Virus record (IMG/VR): IMGVR_UViG_3300017917_001946
Span: 1 to 64,000 of that record
From: a virus
Length of the DNA: 64,000 nt
Direction: 5' to 3' (one strand)
The translations under genes and the position numbers were made by a program. The notes under the pieces were generated by a model. That model made no database searches. It was not told the DNA's origin and saw only the letters and a program-made list of their open reading frames with translations. Shown here piece by piece: positions 23,601-31,814 of the stretch. How positions within the stretch are numbered: position 1 is the first letter of the stretch; each line of letters opens with the position of its first letter.

Positions 23601-24794
23601 TCTGGTCTAGTACAACGTGTAAGCTTGCCAAACGTATATAACGGAAGTTATACAATTACTGAAGTTCCAACACCAACAACATTCAGATACGCTAGAACAA
23701 TTCCAGATGAAGGAGTTGTAGCACCTAGCCGTACATATCCAACAGTAGTAAGTTATTCATTAACAAACGGTGTTGTCACACTTGTACTTAATGACGTACC
23801 GCAGGCAATTGTTGGAGACTCAATATTAGTTGCTGGAGTAACATCATTATTAAATGGTACAAGAACAGTGACAGCAAGAAGCACATCAGTTCCGTACTCA
23901 ATATCATTTGCAAGAGCACTTGACAATATTACATCTACAACATTAACAACATCAGTGGTTGCAAATATTATTAGTCGTAACCGTACAAGTGGTGTTGCTA
24001 CACTTACAACAAGTGCTACACACTCATTCGTACCAGGACAATCAATTGTAGTTGCTAACGTATCAGGAACATTCGATGGTACATATACAATTACAGCAGT
24101 TACAGGCACAACAATTTCATATGCACAAGCACTTTCAGATGTTATTGAAACAGCTGGAACTGGTGGCACTGCAACAGCAACATACCCAAGCTATGGATCA
24201 TATAAGCTTCTAGGATATCTAGGTGCTGCTGTTGTAACTAACCCATTCCGTGGACAATACACAGGACTTGCACGTAACCAAGGAAACCAGAAATGGTACT
24301 TGGTCGGAGGAATTGCAAATAAGCCTTCAAATACAATTGACTTCTCAGTTCCAGGAACAACCTTCACTAGAGAAGATCTAAACGTAGATACACTTGAAGC
24401 AAGAATGGTTATGTTGGATAAAGATCCGTGGAGATCAACAGATGCCATTAACTATAATACATTTAACATGACTCCTTCTGTCTTAACATCTAGCACAACA
24501 CTAGTTGCAAAAAGATATGGTAACATTACAGAAGGATATGTACATGCTACAGGTCATTACATGCTAGCATTAACAGCAACTGGACAGACATTAACTCTTC
24601 CAGCTTCTCCTCTAATTGGAGACACAATAAAAATTACTGATATAGCAAATAACTGTGCTAGATTTACTCCAACTATTTCACGAAACGGTGAATTAATAGA
24701 GGGTCAAGCCGAAGATATGTCATTTAATTTAAGCAATGAGAGCATTACATTAGTATACTCAAATACAAACAACGGATGGAGAATAGTGAGATAA
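20631..24794 (+). CDS. 1387-residue tail spike with seven carbohydrate-binding-like repeats
   Basis: Residues about 10-365 are seven consecutive repeats of roughly 50 residues. The pattern is G-x-W-x-x-x-T-x-Y-x-x-x-D-x-V-x-x-G-x-x-Y, then YW near the end, as in type 5/12 carbohydrate-binding modules of chitinases. Two 'GALTVVGGVGITGDQYIAGDLTVIGNV' modules follow, then, from about residue 880 to 1190, at least five beta repeats of the kind 'ATITTSAAHGFxxGxxVxVxGVxxxFDGTYTITxVxSTTTFxYA'. The end is a separate capping domain (ATGQTLTLPASPLIGDTIKI). It is expected to be a receptor-binding spike. No glycosidase active site is recognised. Confidence 0.75.
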   Translation: MTQLIDLGKIRFYFAGLWDDTTTYELNDVVKYGGNVYIYIYALASEGHLPTDENYWALMIEGIKFTGVWDDETEYRVGDGVAWGGKVYISIKTGSGHTPPNATYWSQFADGIQYEGAWSTTVNYQKNDIVTYGPDVFIAKQDNTNQNPSLTPAYWDPFVSGVDATGVWNQATAYKPNQLAAYGSRIYLSLTNNTNKIPSQNPSDWTQFIDGLRAMGVYSSATQYHVNDIVTYGSTVYIAKGDTINHTPTDTAYWDILTSGTTYKGVWAASTEYLGGDIVQWGGNTYITDTFHSSSPAFSTDKDVYWEKYNSGIRYRGAWAEETFYIEGDVVNDGENARIALVDHTSSNFLLDDEEYWDILAKGATGLLPGQGGKAGYVLSTDGAEASFERDVTNLYFGDGARTFIEGPAALTDVATAAAWDTESFAQAVVINNLDTSTGDGAAQSADFIAYTGDSTNAYGWADLGFTGKNFTASEFGVTGPGDGYVFAQGFEPLTAVISGKQLASNVATITTSAAHGFTTNKKVRIEGVGAPFDGLHVITNVTSTEFSFAKTADDVVAGGATGTASMYFGDGNLVLATGDGGAQNKIIIAAGGFASGNEQISITPDQNVHIEIATASTSATTGALTVVGGVGITGDQYIAGDLTVIGNVDLQGVTKLPVGAGATAYEISAGLTDAVIIAAGTSSSFVQNAIVNLGVGTSTSADYIAYAAEGDNVSGWIDMGITGANFNDESFGVTGPHDGYLFMSAPEGTTGSGNLVIATDNTGTENKIILAAGGLFTGNDQVTITPNQNVHIEIATPSVSPTTGALTIVGGVGISGDVNVAGAVNIAGEITFGGSGTVVETENLAVVNPMVFVASGNPTGDGLTFAFLGESRSQRTLTLSETVTFRSASNNVATIVTGTTHDYEVNDTVVITGVDDLASISVVIVYEVTGSTTAKITTSAAHGLSAGQSITVSGVAATVNGTYTIATVPSTTTLTYTVSSTSNVAPSPVSGLVQRVSLPNVYNGSYTITEVPTPTTFRYARTIPDEGVVAPSRTYPTVVSYSLTNGVVTLVLNDVPQAIVGDSILVAGVTSLLNGTRTVTARSTSVPYSISFARALDNITSTTLTTSVVANIISRNRTSGVATLTTSATHSFVPGQSIVVANVSGTFDGTYTITAVTGTTISYAQALSDVIETAGTGGTATATYPSYGSYKLLGYLGAAVVTNPFRGQYTGLARNQGNQKWYLVGGIANKPSNTIDFSVPGTTFTREDLNVDTLEARMVMLDKDPWRSTDAINYNTFNMTPSVLTSSTTLVAKRYGNITEGYVHATGHYMLALTATGQTLTLPASPLIGDTIKITDIANNCARFTPTISRNGELIEGQAEDMSFNLSNESITLVYSNTNNGWRIVR

Positions 24795-24795
24795 T

Positions 24796-26061
24796 ATGGC
24801 AAACTTATCAACCCTTCTTGGGGTCAGCGACGTTAGAATTTATAAAAATTATCAGGAATACCGTACACCAGGAACTTATACATTTACAGTTCCAGCTGGC
24901 GTAACTAGAGTACGTGCAATAGTAATCGGCGGTGGTGGTGCTGGAGGAGCTTCTCCAGACGCAAACTATTACGGTGGAGACGGTGGTTCTGGTGGAGGTT
25001 TTGCCATGGGAGAATATACTGTTACTCCAGGACAAGCAATTTCAGTAACAGTAGGTGCTGCTGGAAGATCTCCACAAACTAGAGGTTGGCCAGATGGAAC
25101 TGGTGAAAATGGAGGAACGTCTTCATTTGGCGCATTTTGTTCTGCAACTGGCGGCGGTGGTGGCGGATGGAGAAATAATAACGGAAAAACTCGTACTCCA
25201 GGAACTGCTTCAGGTGGAACTATTATAAATTCTAATGGAGGAACTGGTGGATATGGTTCTCCTTCTTCATGGGGATGGTCTACTGAAAAATACCCAGGTG
25301 GTGGCGGAGGATCAGCTGGTTCTTGGCTAGGTACTGGCGGTGGTGGTGGTAACTGTGAGTCACACGGTGGACAAACTGCTGCTGGACCAGGTGGAGGTGG
25401 AATTGGCGGACCAGGTGGAAATACTGGATGGCCAAGTAGTAGCTCTTCTAATTATTGGATGTGTGGTGCAGGTGGTGGAGGATCCGCTGAAGGTGGCGGA
25501 TACGGATACTATGCTGAAAATTATCCAACACAATCAGGATTTGGTGGAAGAGGAATTTTAGCACCTAGAGTATCTGCAGCAATTCAACATCATCAAGGAG
25601 GAGTTCAAGGACACAATCAAGGAACATATGGAGCTTTTGAGCAATGGGGAAGAGAAATTCACGAAGGTGCAGGATCTAATAACTATAACATTAAAGGCAT
25701 AGACCTAAATGGTGCAGTAATGGCACCTACAGCATTTGCAACACCTAGATTACTAACAACAGTTGGATCTGGTGGTGGCGGTGGCGGTGGCATTTCCTGG
25801 GTTGCATATTGGGCTGGTGGAAATGGAGCTGCAGGTGGAGGCGGCGGAGGTTCACAGGCATACAACTATGGAACAGGAAACTCTGGACAAGGTGGATTTA
25901 TGGGTGGTGGATCTGGATCAACAAATGAAGGTATGTATGCTGGCAACGGTGGAGTAGGTGGCGGAGGTGGCGGTGGAGGCTCAATGCACGGCTGGCAAGG
26001 CTGGACAACACACTACGCTGGTGAAGGTGGTCCAGGATACGTAGCAGTAGAATGGGCATAA
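24796..26061 (+). CDS. Glycine-rich adhesin-like fibre tip protein
   Basis: 421 residues starting one base after the spike gene. After a short lead, GTYTFTVPAGVTRVRAIVIGG marks the start of the phage glycine-rich domain. About 35-40 percent of the following 360 residues are glycine, in GGGGxG runs of the type that form polyglycine-II sandwiches at fibre tips such as those of T-even adhesins. The protein ends with a strand GPGYVAVEWA that closes the domain. It probably binds the host surface. Confidence 0.7.
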   Translation: MANLSTLLGVSDVRIYKNYQEYRTPGTYTFTVPAGVTRVRAIVIGGGGAGGASPDANYYGGDGGSGGGFAMGEYTVTPGQAISVTVGAAGRSPQTRGWPDGTGENGGTSSFGAFCSATGGGGGGWRNNNGKTRTPGTASGGTIINSNGGTGGYGSPSSWGWSTEKYPGGGGGSAGSWLGTGGGGGNCESHGGQTAAGPGGGGIGGPGGNTGWPSSSSSNYWMCGAGGGGSAEGGGYGYYAENYPTQSGFGGRGILAPRVSAAIQHHQGGVQGHNQGTYGAFEQWGREIHEGAGSNNYNIKGIDLNGAVMAPTAFATPRLLTTVGSGGGGGGGISWVAYWAGGNGAAGGGGGGSQAYNYGTGNSGQGGFMGGGSGSTNEGMYAGNGGVGGGGGGGGSMHGWQGWTTHYAGEGGPGYVAVEWA

Positions 26062-26072
26062 GGAGATAATAA

Positions 26073-26345
26073 ATGACTAAATGGGCAAGAAAAGATCTAG
26101 ACGGCCATATTGTAGAAATCATAGATTTTGATCCTACTGGAAAATTCCATGAAGGAATTATATGGACAGAAGTTGATGATTCTGCAGAAGTATGGCTTCC
26201 AGCTTATACTCCAGAAGCATCTCCAGCACCACAAGGTCCAGCATTAACTCCAGAAGAAGAAGCTCAAAAAGCAATCGATCTTGCAGAAGCTAATGCAAAA
26301 TTTGAAGCATGGAGAATAGCACAAGGCCTTCCTCCAGTATCATAA
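26073..26345 (+). CDS. Small fibre-associated protein, paralog of the next gene
   Basis: 90 residues behind AAGGAGATAATAA. The N-terminal 35 residues (KWARKDLDGHIVEIIDFDPTGKF, then IIWTEVDD) form a small domain shared with the next gene and common downstream of phage fibre genes. The rest is a Pro/Glu-rich linker and a helix (EEEAQKAIDLAEANAKFEAWRIAQ). A tail-fibre assembly chaperone is the usual guess for this position. Confidence 0.55.
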   Translation: MTKWARKDLDGHIVEIIDFDPTGKFHEGIIWTEVDDSAEVWLPAYTPEASPAPQGPALTPEEEAQKAIDLAEANAKFEAWRIAQGLPPVS

Positions 26346-26358
26346 AAAGAAGTTTTAA

Positions 26359-26682
26359 ATGAGTTTAAAACGACGTTGGGGAAGACTCGATGAAGAAAAT
26401 AAAGTAATTGAGTTTACCAGAGTAAATCCAATAGGCAGATTTCATCCAGATATAAAATGGATTGAGGTAGATGAAGATACAAAATGGGGTACACAGTTAA
26501 CCCTATTTGGCTCTGAAATAAAATATAATGTAAATGAGTATGTAGGACAACCAGTAGATTTAAATGAAGTATTTAATCAAATGGAACAAGAAAGAAAAAA
26601 GGCTGAAGAAAGATTAAATAATCCTAAACCAATAACTAGCGACTTTACAGTATATGTTGACGAAGAACTACAGGAACTTTAA
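26359..26682 (+). CDS. Small fibre-associated protein, second copy
   Basis: 107 residues. It repeats the N-terminal domain of the previous gene (RWGRLDEENKVIEFTRVNPIGRF, then IKWIEVDED) and has its own charged helix (EVFNQMEQERKKAEERLNNP). The C-terminus overlaps the convergent minus-strand gene by four bases. It is possibly a second assembly factor for a different fibre. Confidence 0.55.
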   Translation: MSLKRRWGRLDEENKVIEFTRVNPIGRFHPDIKWIEVDEDTKWGTQLTLFGSEIKYNVNEYVGQPVDLNEVFNQMEQERKKAEERLNNPKPITSDFTVYVDEELQEL

Positions 26683-27380
26683 TCAAAAGTTTTTTTATTC
26701 CAAAACATTTTTTTATAATATCCACTTAGTACAGAATTAGCATCAAACTTAACTTGCTCAGATGCATTCATATATTTATCGTCATAGGAAACTTCGCTAC
26801 TCCAAGATTCTTTTTTAAACGGAATAATTTGTGCTATTGGTGTTCCTCTTTCTATAATTCCTTCAAAATCTGATTTTAAGAAAAATGGAATACTTCCTTC
26901 TGAAAAATATTTGTCTGCATCCATAATTCCAGAAGTTGTTGTAAACGGCAAATCAAATCTATTTAATGGATGAGTTACCATAACAGAGTAACCCCTTGGA
27001 ACTTTAAAACCAAATCTTCCTAAAAAAGCCCAATTCTCTGGATCGTGTCCAGATGGAACTGGAATTCCTTTTACTCCACCAGACTCTCTAAATACTACTG
27101 GATTTGGAGGAACCTTCCATGAAAGTACAGCCGCTTTAACACCAGGTTCCCTTGTAACCTGAATATCAGTATGGAGTCTAAGAACATATCCAAAGGTTAA
27201 AGAATCTAAAAATGGCACACACTGCTTTCCAGTACTATTTGAAGATAATTCTCTTATTTTTGGTTTTCCACCTATCCAAGAATCCATATCCTTGTACCAT
27301 TGAGGTATTATTTTTTTTGCAGGAATAGGATGCTCTAATTTAGGCTCTTTTTGAGTAGGAATAAATATTATTTTTTTCAT
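26679..27380 (-). CDS. Conserved phage protein of unknown function
   Basis: 233 residues, the only minus-strand gene inside the structural block. Recognisable features are IPQWYKDMDSW near the N-terminus, TGKQCVPFLDSLTFGYVLRL, and LPFTTTSGIMDADKYF followed by GIIERGTPIAQIIPFKKESW. The last two segments recall the order of strands and the GxxIAQ strand in dUTPase/dCTP deaminase folds, but the catalytic motifs are not convincing, so this is a weak hint. Similar proteins occur in cyanophages and other aquatic phages without assigned function. It has its own leaderless-type promoter. Confidence 0.6.
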   Translation of the reverse strand: MKKIIFIPTQKEPKLEHPIPAKKIIPQWYKDMDSWIGGKPKIRELSSNSTGKQCVPFLDSLTFGYVLRLHTDIQVTREPGVKAAVLSWKVPPNPVVFRESGGVKGIPVPSGHDPENWAFLGRFGFKVPRGYSVMVTHPLNRFDLPFTTTSGIMDADKYFSEGSIPFFLKSDFEGIIERGTPIAQIIPFKKESWSSEVSYDDKYMNASEQVKFDANSVLSGYYKKMFWNKKTFD

Positions 27381-27386
27381 GTATTT

Positions 27387-27395
27387 ATAATACCA
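27387..27395 (-). promoter_or_regulatory. Extended -10 TGGTATTAT, leaderless
   Basis: On the minus strand TGG-TATTAT (27395-27387) is followed by six bases and ATG 27380. No ribosome binding site is present. The -35 position (TTTTAA) is weak, as expected when the -10 is extended. Confidence 0.6.
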
Positions 27396-27420
27396 TTTAT
27401 TTAATTAAATTAAAAGCCCC

Positions 27421-27449
27421 TTTTCAATATTTATTTTATATGATATAAT
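27421..27449 (+). promoter_or_regulatory. Promoter TTTTCA-N17-TATAAT
   Basis: TTTTCA (27421-27426) and TATAAT (27444-27449, with upstream TGA) are 17 bp apart. The same hexamer pair and spacing occur at 38150-38178. It would drive the 27506 gene and the glycosyltransferase, with a leader of about 50 nt. Confidence 0.6.
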
Positions 27450-27462
27450 TTATATAATTAAA

Positions 27463-27485
27463 TTGATAATTATCATAATTATCAA
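27463..27485. repeat. Perfect 10-bp inverted repeat in the leader (operator or RNA hairpin)
   Basis: TTGATAATTA (27463-27472) and its exact reverse complement (27476-27485) are separated by TCA. It lies just downstream of the promoter and 20 bases before ATG 27506. As DNA it is a good operator shape; as RNA it is an A/U-only stem-loop without a U-tract, so it is not a terminator. Confidence 0.55.
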
Positions 27486-27505
27486 ATATTTTAGTATGGG
27501 AAAAC

Positions 27506-27760
27506 ATGTCAGAAGAAACAAAAACCCCTAATGCCGAAGTAGCTTTTGTCGTTGTAAAAAACCTAGACGGAACCTATAAACTATTAGATTCATTAAAAGA
27601 TGAAGTAGTTACCTCTAGAAAAGCCTCTAGACTAGATATTAAACTAGCTGCTGGAGAAATTTATAGCTCAATTGCAAATGCAGAATCTGCAGAAGCTGTA
27701 TTAATGTTATTGGCAAGATCTCAACAAAATCAAGAGCAAGCAGAGCCAAATAAAGAATAA
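27506..27760 (+). CDS. 84-residue acidic helical protein
   Basis: The protein starts with a beta pair (VAFVVVKNLDGTYKLLDSL), followed by helices (ASRLDIKLAAGEIYSSIANAESAEAVLMLLARSQQNQ) and a charged tail. ATG 27506 has only a weak GGGAAAA upstream. It is co-transcribed with the glycosyltransferase, whose start follows within four bases. I do not recognise the family. Confidence 0.55.
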   Translation: MSEETKTPNAEVAFVVVKNLDGTYKLLDSLKDEVVTSRKASRLDIKLAAGEIYSSIANAESAEAVLMLLARSQQNQEQAEPNKE

Positions 27761-27763
27761 TTG

Positions 27764-28822
27764 ATGCGTTTTCATGTGGTAAGTCTTCCACATACTCAAA
27801 CGACTAAAGAGTATGTCAATTGCGCCTTTACTGAAAAAGTAAGGCGCTTTTGTCTTATGATGAAAGACTTAGGTCATGAAGTTTATTTATATGCTGGGGA
27901 ACAAAACGAAGCCCCCTGTGATGAACTAATTACTTGTATATCAGAAGAAGAAAGAATTAATGGTCTTGGAGATAAACATTTTACTTCTGCATCTTTTGAT
28001 ATAACACAACCTTATTGGGATAAATTCTTAAATAACGTAATAGAAGAATTACGCCCACGACTTCAACAAAAAGACTTTATATGTCTTATTGGAGGAACAT
28101 CTCATAAACCAATAGCAGATGCCTATCCAGAACATATGTCAGTAGAGTTTGGCATAGGATATGGATCTACATTTGCTAAGTATCGTGTATGGGAATCATA
28201 TTCTTGGATGCATGCATCGTATGCTTCATATAAAGATCCAACAAAAGTTGACGGATTATTTTATGATACAGTCATACCAGGATATTTTGAACCAGAAATG
28301 TTTCCATGTCAATCAGAAAAAAAAGATTATTATTTATATATAGGTAGAATGATAGAAAGAAAAGGCGTAGATATTGCATCTCAAATGTGTAAAGAAATTG
28401 GTGCAAAATTAATAATGGCTGGGCCTGGAGATTATATTCCAGAATATGGTGAATATATTGGTCCAATAGATTCTGATAAAAGAGCAGAGTTAATGGGAGG
28501 AGCAATTGCAGTAATAGCCCCAACAACATATATAGAGCCATTTGGAAATATTGTTCCAGAAGCACATTTTTGCGGAACTCCAACAATTACAACAGATTGG
28601 GGAGCATTTGTAGAAACAAATCCAAATGGAATAACTGGATATAGATGTAGAACATTGGATGAATTTTGCAAAGCGGCTGAAGATGTTAAAAAATTAAATC
28701 CTCAAATTATTCATGATCGTGCCATGGCCACATACTCAGTAGATGTTATAAAATATAAGTATGATAAGTATTTCAAAGGACTTTTGACGTTATGGGATAA
28801 TGGCTGGTACACAAGATTATAA
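27764..28822 (+). CDS. GT-B glycosyltransferase, family 4
   Basis: 352 residues from ATG 27764; a TTG one codon earlier is possible. The C-terminal domain shows the complete GT4 signature: LYIGRMIERKGVDIA (donor-binding strand), LIMAGPGDY, then TYIEPFGNIVPEAHFCGTPTITTDWGAFVE with both glutamates of E-x7-E in place. The N-terminal domain has PHTQTTKEYVNCAFTEKVRRF, the acceptor-side loop. It is intact, unlike the substituted motif in the 3793 gene. Position among appendage genes suggests virion or host-surface glycosylation, which is inference. Confidence 0.85.
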   Translation: MRFHVVSLPHTQTTKEYVNCAFTEKVRRFCLMMKDLGHEVYLYAGEQNEAPCDELITCISEEERINGLGDKHFTSASFDITQPYWDKFLNNVIEELRPRLQQKDFICLIGGTSHKPIADAYPEHMSVEFGIGYGSTFAKYRVWESYSWMHASYASYKDPTKVDGLFYDTVIPGYFEPEMFPCQSEKKDYYLYIGRMIERKGVDIASQMCKEIGAKLIMAGPGDYIPEYGEYIGPIDSDKRAELMGGAIAVIAPTTYIEPFGNIVPEAHFCGTPTITTDWGAFVETNPNGITGYRCRTLDEFCKAAEDVKKLNPQIIHDRAMATYSVDVIKYKYDKYFKGLLTLWDNGWYTRL

Positions 28823-28831
28823 GTCATATAA

Positions 28832-28840
28832 TGGTACAAT
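28832..28840 (+). promoter_or_regulatory. Extended -10 TGGTACAAT, leaderless
   Basis: TGG-TACAAT (28832-28840) is followed by six bases (ATAAAA) and ATG 28847. No ribosome binding site lies between them. Confidence 0.65.
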
Positions 28841-28846
28841 ATAAAA

Positions 28847-29971
28847 ATGGCAACTACAGGTAAGGGTTTTCATTACCCAGTATATACAGACACACCAGAC
28901 GTCCCTAGAGACCTGGAATACTTAGCTGAAGACGTAGATGCATATTTAACAACACACCCTGGTCCAACAGGTGCTACAGGTCCAACAGGACCTGCAGGTG
29001 CAACAGGTCCATCAGGACCAATTGGCCCAACAGGCGCTACAGGCCCAACTGGACCAACAGGTCCAACTGGTCCATCTGGCCCACAAGGAACTGCGGTAAC
29101 AATTCTTGGAACATATAATTCATTAGGTGAATTGCAAACAGCACACCCAACTGGAAATGCTGGAGATGGTTATTTAATTGGCGGAACTCTTTATGTTTGG
29201 TCAGCATCAACATCATTATGGGAAAATGTTGGTAATATTCAAGGTCCAACAGGAGCTACAGGACCAACTGGCCCAACAGGACCACAAGGTCCTTCTGGAA
29301 CAGATTCGGTTGTTCCTGGTCCAGAAGGGGCTACAGGCCCAACAGGACCTGCAGGTGCAACAGGTCCATCAGGACCACAAGGTCCTCAAGGTCCATCTGG
29401 CCCATCAGGCCCAGTAGGAGCTCAAGGTGCAACTGGACCATCTGGCGCAAACTCTACAGTTGCTGGACCAACAGGTCCAACTGGACCAGTAGGCCCAACG
29501 GGACCAACGGGACCAGCTGGTGAAGTGACATTACTTGGAGCACAAACCCTTGTAGATAAAACATTAAATTATGCTACATTGTTATCTGGAACAGAAACTA
29601 CTAATATTGTTGCTTCCGCTGCCACTGGAACAATTAACATGGATGCTGAAACATCAACAATTTATTATTATACATCTGACGCAACAGCAAATCATACATT
29701 AAATTTTAGATATAATTCATCAACATCTTTATCTTCAAAATTAAGTGTTGGAGAAGCAATAACATTTGTTTGGATGAACACAAGCGGTACAACAGCATAT
29801 TATCCATCAACTATTCAAGTAGACGGAACAACTGTTACTCCAAAATGGCAGGGAGGAACCGCACCAACTGGAGGCAATACAAGCTCTGTAGATTTATATA
29901 CATTTACAGTTATTAAAACATCGGCTACACCAGCCTATTTAGTTCTTGGATCACAAACTAAGTTTGCGTAG
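28847..29971 (+). CDS. Collagen-like appendage protein
   Basis: 374 residues. The N-terminal 40 residues ([30 protein letters not shown]) are a known phage anchoring segment. Two collagen-like blocks, about residues 38-80 and 128-224, consist almost wholly of Gly-Pro-Thr, Gly-Ala-Thr and Gly-Pro-Ser triplets, separated by a small beta module ([33 protein letters not shown]). The C-terminal 140 residues are a beta domain with [18 protein letters not shown]. It is expected to be a trimeric collagen-like fibre. The repeat is preserved despite third-codon variation, so it is under protein-level selection. Confidence 0.8.
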   Translation: MATTGKGFHYPVYTDTPDVPRDLEYLAEDVDAYLTTHPGPTGATGPTGPAGATGPSGPIGPTGATGPTGPTGPTGPSGPQGTAVTILGTYNSLGELQTAHPTGNAGDGYLIGGTLYVWSASTSLWENVGNIQGPTGATGPTGPTGPQGPSGTDSVVPGPEGATGPTGPAGATGPSGPQGPQGPSGPSGPVGAQGATGPSGANSTVAGPTGPTGPVGPTGPTGPAGEVTLLGAQTLVDKTLNYATLLSGTETTNIVASAATGTINMDAETSTIYYYTSDATANHTLNFRYNSSTSLSSKLSVGEAITFVWMNTSGTTAYYPSTIQVDGTTVTPKWQGGTAPTGGNTSSVDLYTFTVIKTSATPAYLVLGSQTKFA

Positions 29972-29979
29972 GATTAATT

Positions 29980-31590
29980 ATGCCAATAATATCATCTAGA
30001 AGTTCAGGGTCTTCAAGAGGCTTTGGATTTGGCATTGGCAAAGCTGGACCAATTGCAACTGGTGGAGATATAATTGCAACATATGGATCTTATACATATC
30101 ATACATTTTTAAATAGTGGAACATTTACAATGCTTTCATCAAAACAAGTAGAAGTTTTAACAGTTGGCGGTGGCGGAGCTGGTGGAGGACATCACTCTAC
30201 TCTTTATACAACATATGGCGGTGGTGCTGGAGCTGCATTATTAGCAACAACAACATTGTCTCCAAGTACATATACAGTTACAGTTGGAAATGGTGGTTCT
30301 GCACCATATTCTACACAAGGCGTTCGTGGACCTAATGGTTCTAGTTCTCAATTTGGATCATTAACCGCAGCATCTGGTGGCGGTGGTGGCGGAGCATCTA
30401 CTGGAGGTGGCGCCTATTATAATACACCTTCACAAGATGGTTCAACTGGTGCAAGCGGAGGAAATGGTGGAGGAGGATCGCCAGCAGGTTCTGGAACACA
30501 AGGTTTCGCTGGCGCATTAGGCGGAGGTGGAGGTCAAGGTGGAGCAGCAGGTTCCACAACTCCTGGAACTGGTGTAAATTATTTAGATTGGGCGATTGCT
30601 TCTGGTAAAGGTGTAAGTGGTTTATTTGCTGGAGGTGGAGCATCTGTAGATTATTTAAATGCTGTTGGCGGCGGAGGAAATGGTGGAGGTCCAGCGCCAT
30701 GGGGTGGAACTGGAGTATCTGGAATTGATGGAACTGGCGGTGGCGGTGGAGGCGCAGGAAGAAATCAGGATTCATATAAAGCAGGTGGAAGTGGTGGTAA
30801 AGGAATTGTTATAGTTAGATATTTAGGTTCTCATCCTGATGCAATTATAAGAACAACACCTGGTGCAGTTCCAACAAATATATCAGTGCCATCCATTGGT
30901 GGATCAGCATCTCCTGGCGGCACACTTACAAAAACATCAGATGGATCTTGGAATAATCAAACATCTTTGGAATATAAGTGGCAATACTCTAATGATGGAT
31001 CTTTATGGGGAGATAGAACAGCCTGGTCATCAACTTATTCAGATTATTCAATAAGTCCATCTTCTACCGCACAAGCACCTTGGCAATACTTTACTTCTTA
31101 TCCAGCAAAAAATTCTACTAATCAATCATATAATTTAAGACAAGGTTTAAATGGAACACCAGATCAAGGACTGTACTATAGACTCGCAGTAAGAGCTTTA
31201 AATTCAAATGGATATTCTGCACCAGCATATTCATCATCATCATCACAGATTCCACTAATTCCAGTATATTCTGGAGGAGGAAGCTATTCAGGAAGTTTTT
31301 CTGTAGGAAGTACAATATTTGCAACAAGAGGAACTTGGAGTTCAACTGCAAATCAATGGCTATATCAATATATTAGAGCATCTAATGCAGATGGAAGCAA
31401 CGTTCAGGCATTTCCACAAATAGGTTCTACGGATTCTGCTGGAAATACTACTCCTGGATGGACTTATGGAAGAAACTATACACTTACATCAGCAGATAGA
31501 GGATATTATGTGGGATGTATACTTACACCAATAGGAGGGCCTATTAGTGGTGGAAGTGGTGTTACAATTGTGTTTGGATACTTACCATGA
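29980..31590 (+). CDS. Glycine-rich fibre protein with C-terminal Ig-like domains
   Basis: 536 residues. After FLNSGTFTMLSSKQVEVLTVGGGGAGG, residues about 60-275 are a glycine-rich domain of the same type as in the 24796 gene, closed by GGKGIVIVRYLG. Two Ig/PKD-like beta domains follow (GGSASPGGTLTKTSDGSW, then YSGSFSVGSTIFATRGTW). The repeated 'G-x-W' strand pattern suggests surface binding. Overlaps the next gene by ATGA. Confidence 0.7.
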   Translation: MPIISSRSSGSSRGFGFGIGKAGPIATGGDIIATYGSYTYHTFLNSGTFTMLSSKQVEVLTVGGGGAGGGHHSTLYTTYGGGAGAALLATTTLSPSTYTVTVGNGGSAPYSTQGVRGPNGSSSQFGSLTAASGGGGGGASTGGGAYYNTPSQDGSTGASGGNGGGGSPAGSGTQGFAGALGGGGGQGGAAGSTTPGTGVNYLDWAIASGKGVSGLFAGGGASVDYLNAVGGGGNGGGPAPWGGTGVSGIDGTGGGGGGAGRNQDSYKAGGSGGKGIVIVRYLGSHPDAIIRTTPGAVPTNISVPSIGGSASPGGTLTKTSDGSWNNQTSLEYKWQYSNDGSLWGDRTAWSSTYSDYSISPSSTAQAPWQYFTSYPAKNSTNQSYNLRQGLNGTPDQGLYYRLAVRALNSNGYSAPAYSSSSSQIPLIPVYSGGGSYSGSFSVGSTIFATRGTWSSTANQWLYQYIRASNADGSNVQAFPQIGSTDSAGNTTPGWTYGRNYTLTSADRGYYVGCILTPIGGPISGGSGVTIVFGYLP

Positions 31591-31814
31591 CAGATATTAT
31601 AAATATTGAACAGCCAGAAGAGGCACCAACATTATTTAAGGTCTCTTCAGACATTGAGTCTGACGAATTATATATTAATTGGATTAAAGCAACACCTGGA
31701 AGTAGATGGGTTGACATTCAAAATACTGGATTAAATATTATTAGAGAAAATAGAGATAATGTAATTTATATTTATAATGAATCATCAGATAGTTGGGATA
31801 TTGATGTCATATAA
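31587..31814 (+). CDS. 75-residue acidic protein between two fibre genes
   Basis: It starts in an ATGA overlap with the glycine-rich fibre gene, and its end overlaps the next start by 11 bases. The product is acidic, with a central tryptophan-rich beta part (LYINWIKATPGSRWVDIQ). It is not recognised. Tight coupling on both sides argues that it is made in proportion with its neighbours, as an adaptor or chaperone would be. Confidence 0.55.
   Translation: MTDIINIEQPEEAPTLFKVSSDIESDELYINWIKATPGSRWVDIQNTGLNIIRENRDNVIYIYNESSDSWDIDVI

Noticed and set aside
22973-24448. Several minus-strand open frames antisense to the 1387-residue spike
   Set aside because: They mirror the repetitive threonine/valine-rich spike code, have no ribosome binding site, and overlap a confident gene throughout.
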